Assembly: GCA_035549015.1 (NCBI GenBank)
Contig: DASZRW010000147.1
Span: 1 to 64,000, forward strand
DNA length: 64,000 nucleotides
From: JAFDZV01 sp035549015
GTDB taxonomy: Bacteria; Bacteroidota; Ignavibacteria; OLB7
Reading direction: 5' to 3'
Every line of letters starts with the position of its first letter. The first letter of the stretch is position 1. Below are positions 63,830-64,000 of this stretch, piece by piece. The translations under genes and the position numbers were made by a program. The notes under the pieces are model-generated. The model was given only the letters and a program-made list of their open reading frames with translations. It did no database searches and was not told where the DNA came from.

Positions 63830-64000
63830 GCGACGCCGGTTGCCGATTGTGGATTCGTACGAAGATTGACCCAGGTCATTCCTGGAGCGGCCGCCCGCGG
63901 GTAGGTTGCACAGGCGTTGAGAACGGGTGGATGTCACATGGGGAGGGGAAACGAAGTGCCGGCGCAATCGCCCGATCTCTCGCGGGTTCAACACGGGACA

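Overview
The window is a GC-rich bacterial chromosome segment with about 50 protein genes and no rRNA, tRNA, CRISPR array or intact mobile element that I can see. The organism is most likely a member of the Bacteroidota/Chlorobiota (FCB) group, perhaps an Ignavibacteria/Kapabacteria-like lineage. Evidence: a tyrosinase with SprB-like repeats and a type IX secretion (T9SS) C-terminal sorting domain; at least one promoter that fits the Bacteroidota TTG-N19-TAnnTTTG pattern; CX4CH cytochrome/propeller lipoproteins; and a 64-residue bS21. The taxon is an inference.

Layout. 1-281: possible tail of a mobile element, then a terminator. 282-11097 (minus): two back-to-back tripartite efflux systems, an RND system (adaptor, pump, TolC-like) followed by a MacAB-type ABC exporter with its own TolC-like channel. 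11636-18998: aldo/keto reductase, outer-membrane transporter-like protein, frameshifted DUF4328 gene, small membrane protein, GNAT acetyltransferase, gatB, a lipoprotein and a beta-barrel protein. 19107-22134 (minus): a partner-switching module (membrane RsbU/SpoIIE-type phosphatase, STAS protein, RsbW-like ATPase) with no sigma factor beside it. 22443-31027 (plus): zinc-ribbon protein, rpsU with a very strong Shine-Dalgarno, two small hypothetical genes, leuS, an M48 protease, a class V aminotransferase and a LuxR-type regulator.

31164-40295 (minus): two tandem paralogous secreted proteins with a transglutaminase-like Cys-His-Asp pattern and an EF-hand/dockerin-like loop; an mbtH plus B3/B4-domain gene pair with a 4-base overlap; and a T9SS-secreted tyrosinase followed by a cytochrome-propeller lipoprotein. 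40582-43017: aspartyl-protease-like membrane protein and a sulfide:quinone reductase. 43169-53207 (minus): a complete Kdp potassium-uptake locus in the order porin, 27-residue ORF, kdpF, kdpA, kdpB, kdpC, kdpD, kdpE; kdpF and the 27-residue gene are very short. 53650-63829: ClC chloride channel with CBS domains, small secreted proteins, DinB-like protein, a DUF805 gene broken by a 10-bp tandem duplication, a TPR protein, a RIO-type kinase, a lipoprotein, and an ECF sigma factor followed by a small membrane protein.

Themes. Much of the window concerns the cell envelope: efflux, ion uptake, surface or secreted enzymes and lipoproteins. Short tandem duplications of 10-38 bp recur just at or after stop codons, and one of them has broken a gene. 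The most interesting loci are the mbtH-B3/B4 pair with no NRPS in sight, the tandem transglutaminase-like pair, the tyrosinase-cytochrome/propeller pair, the rpsU leader and the duplicated DUF805 gene.
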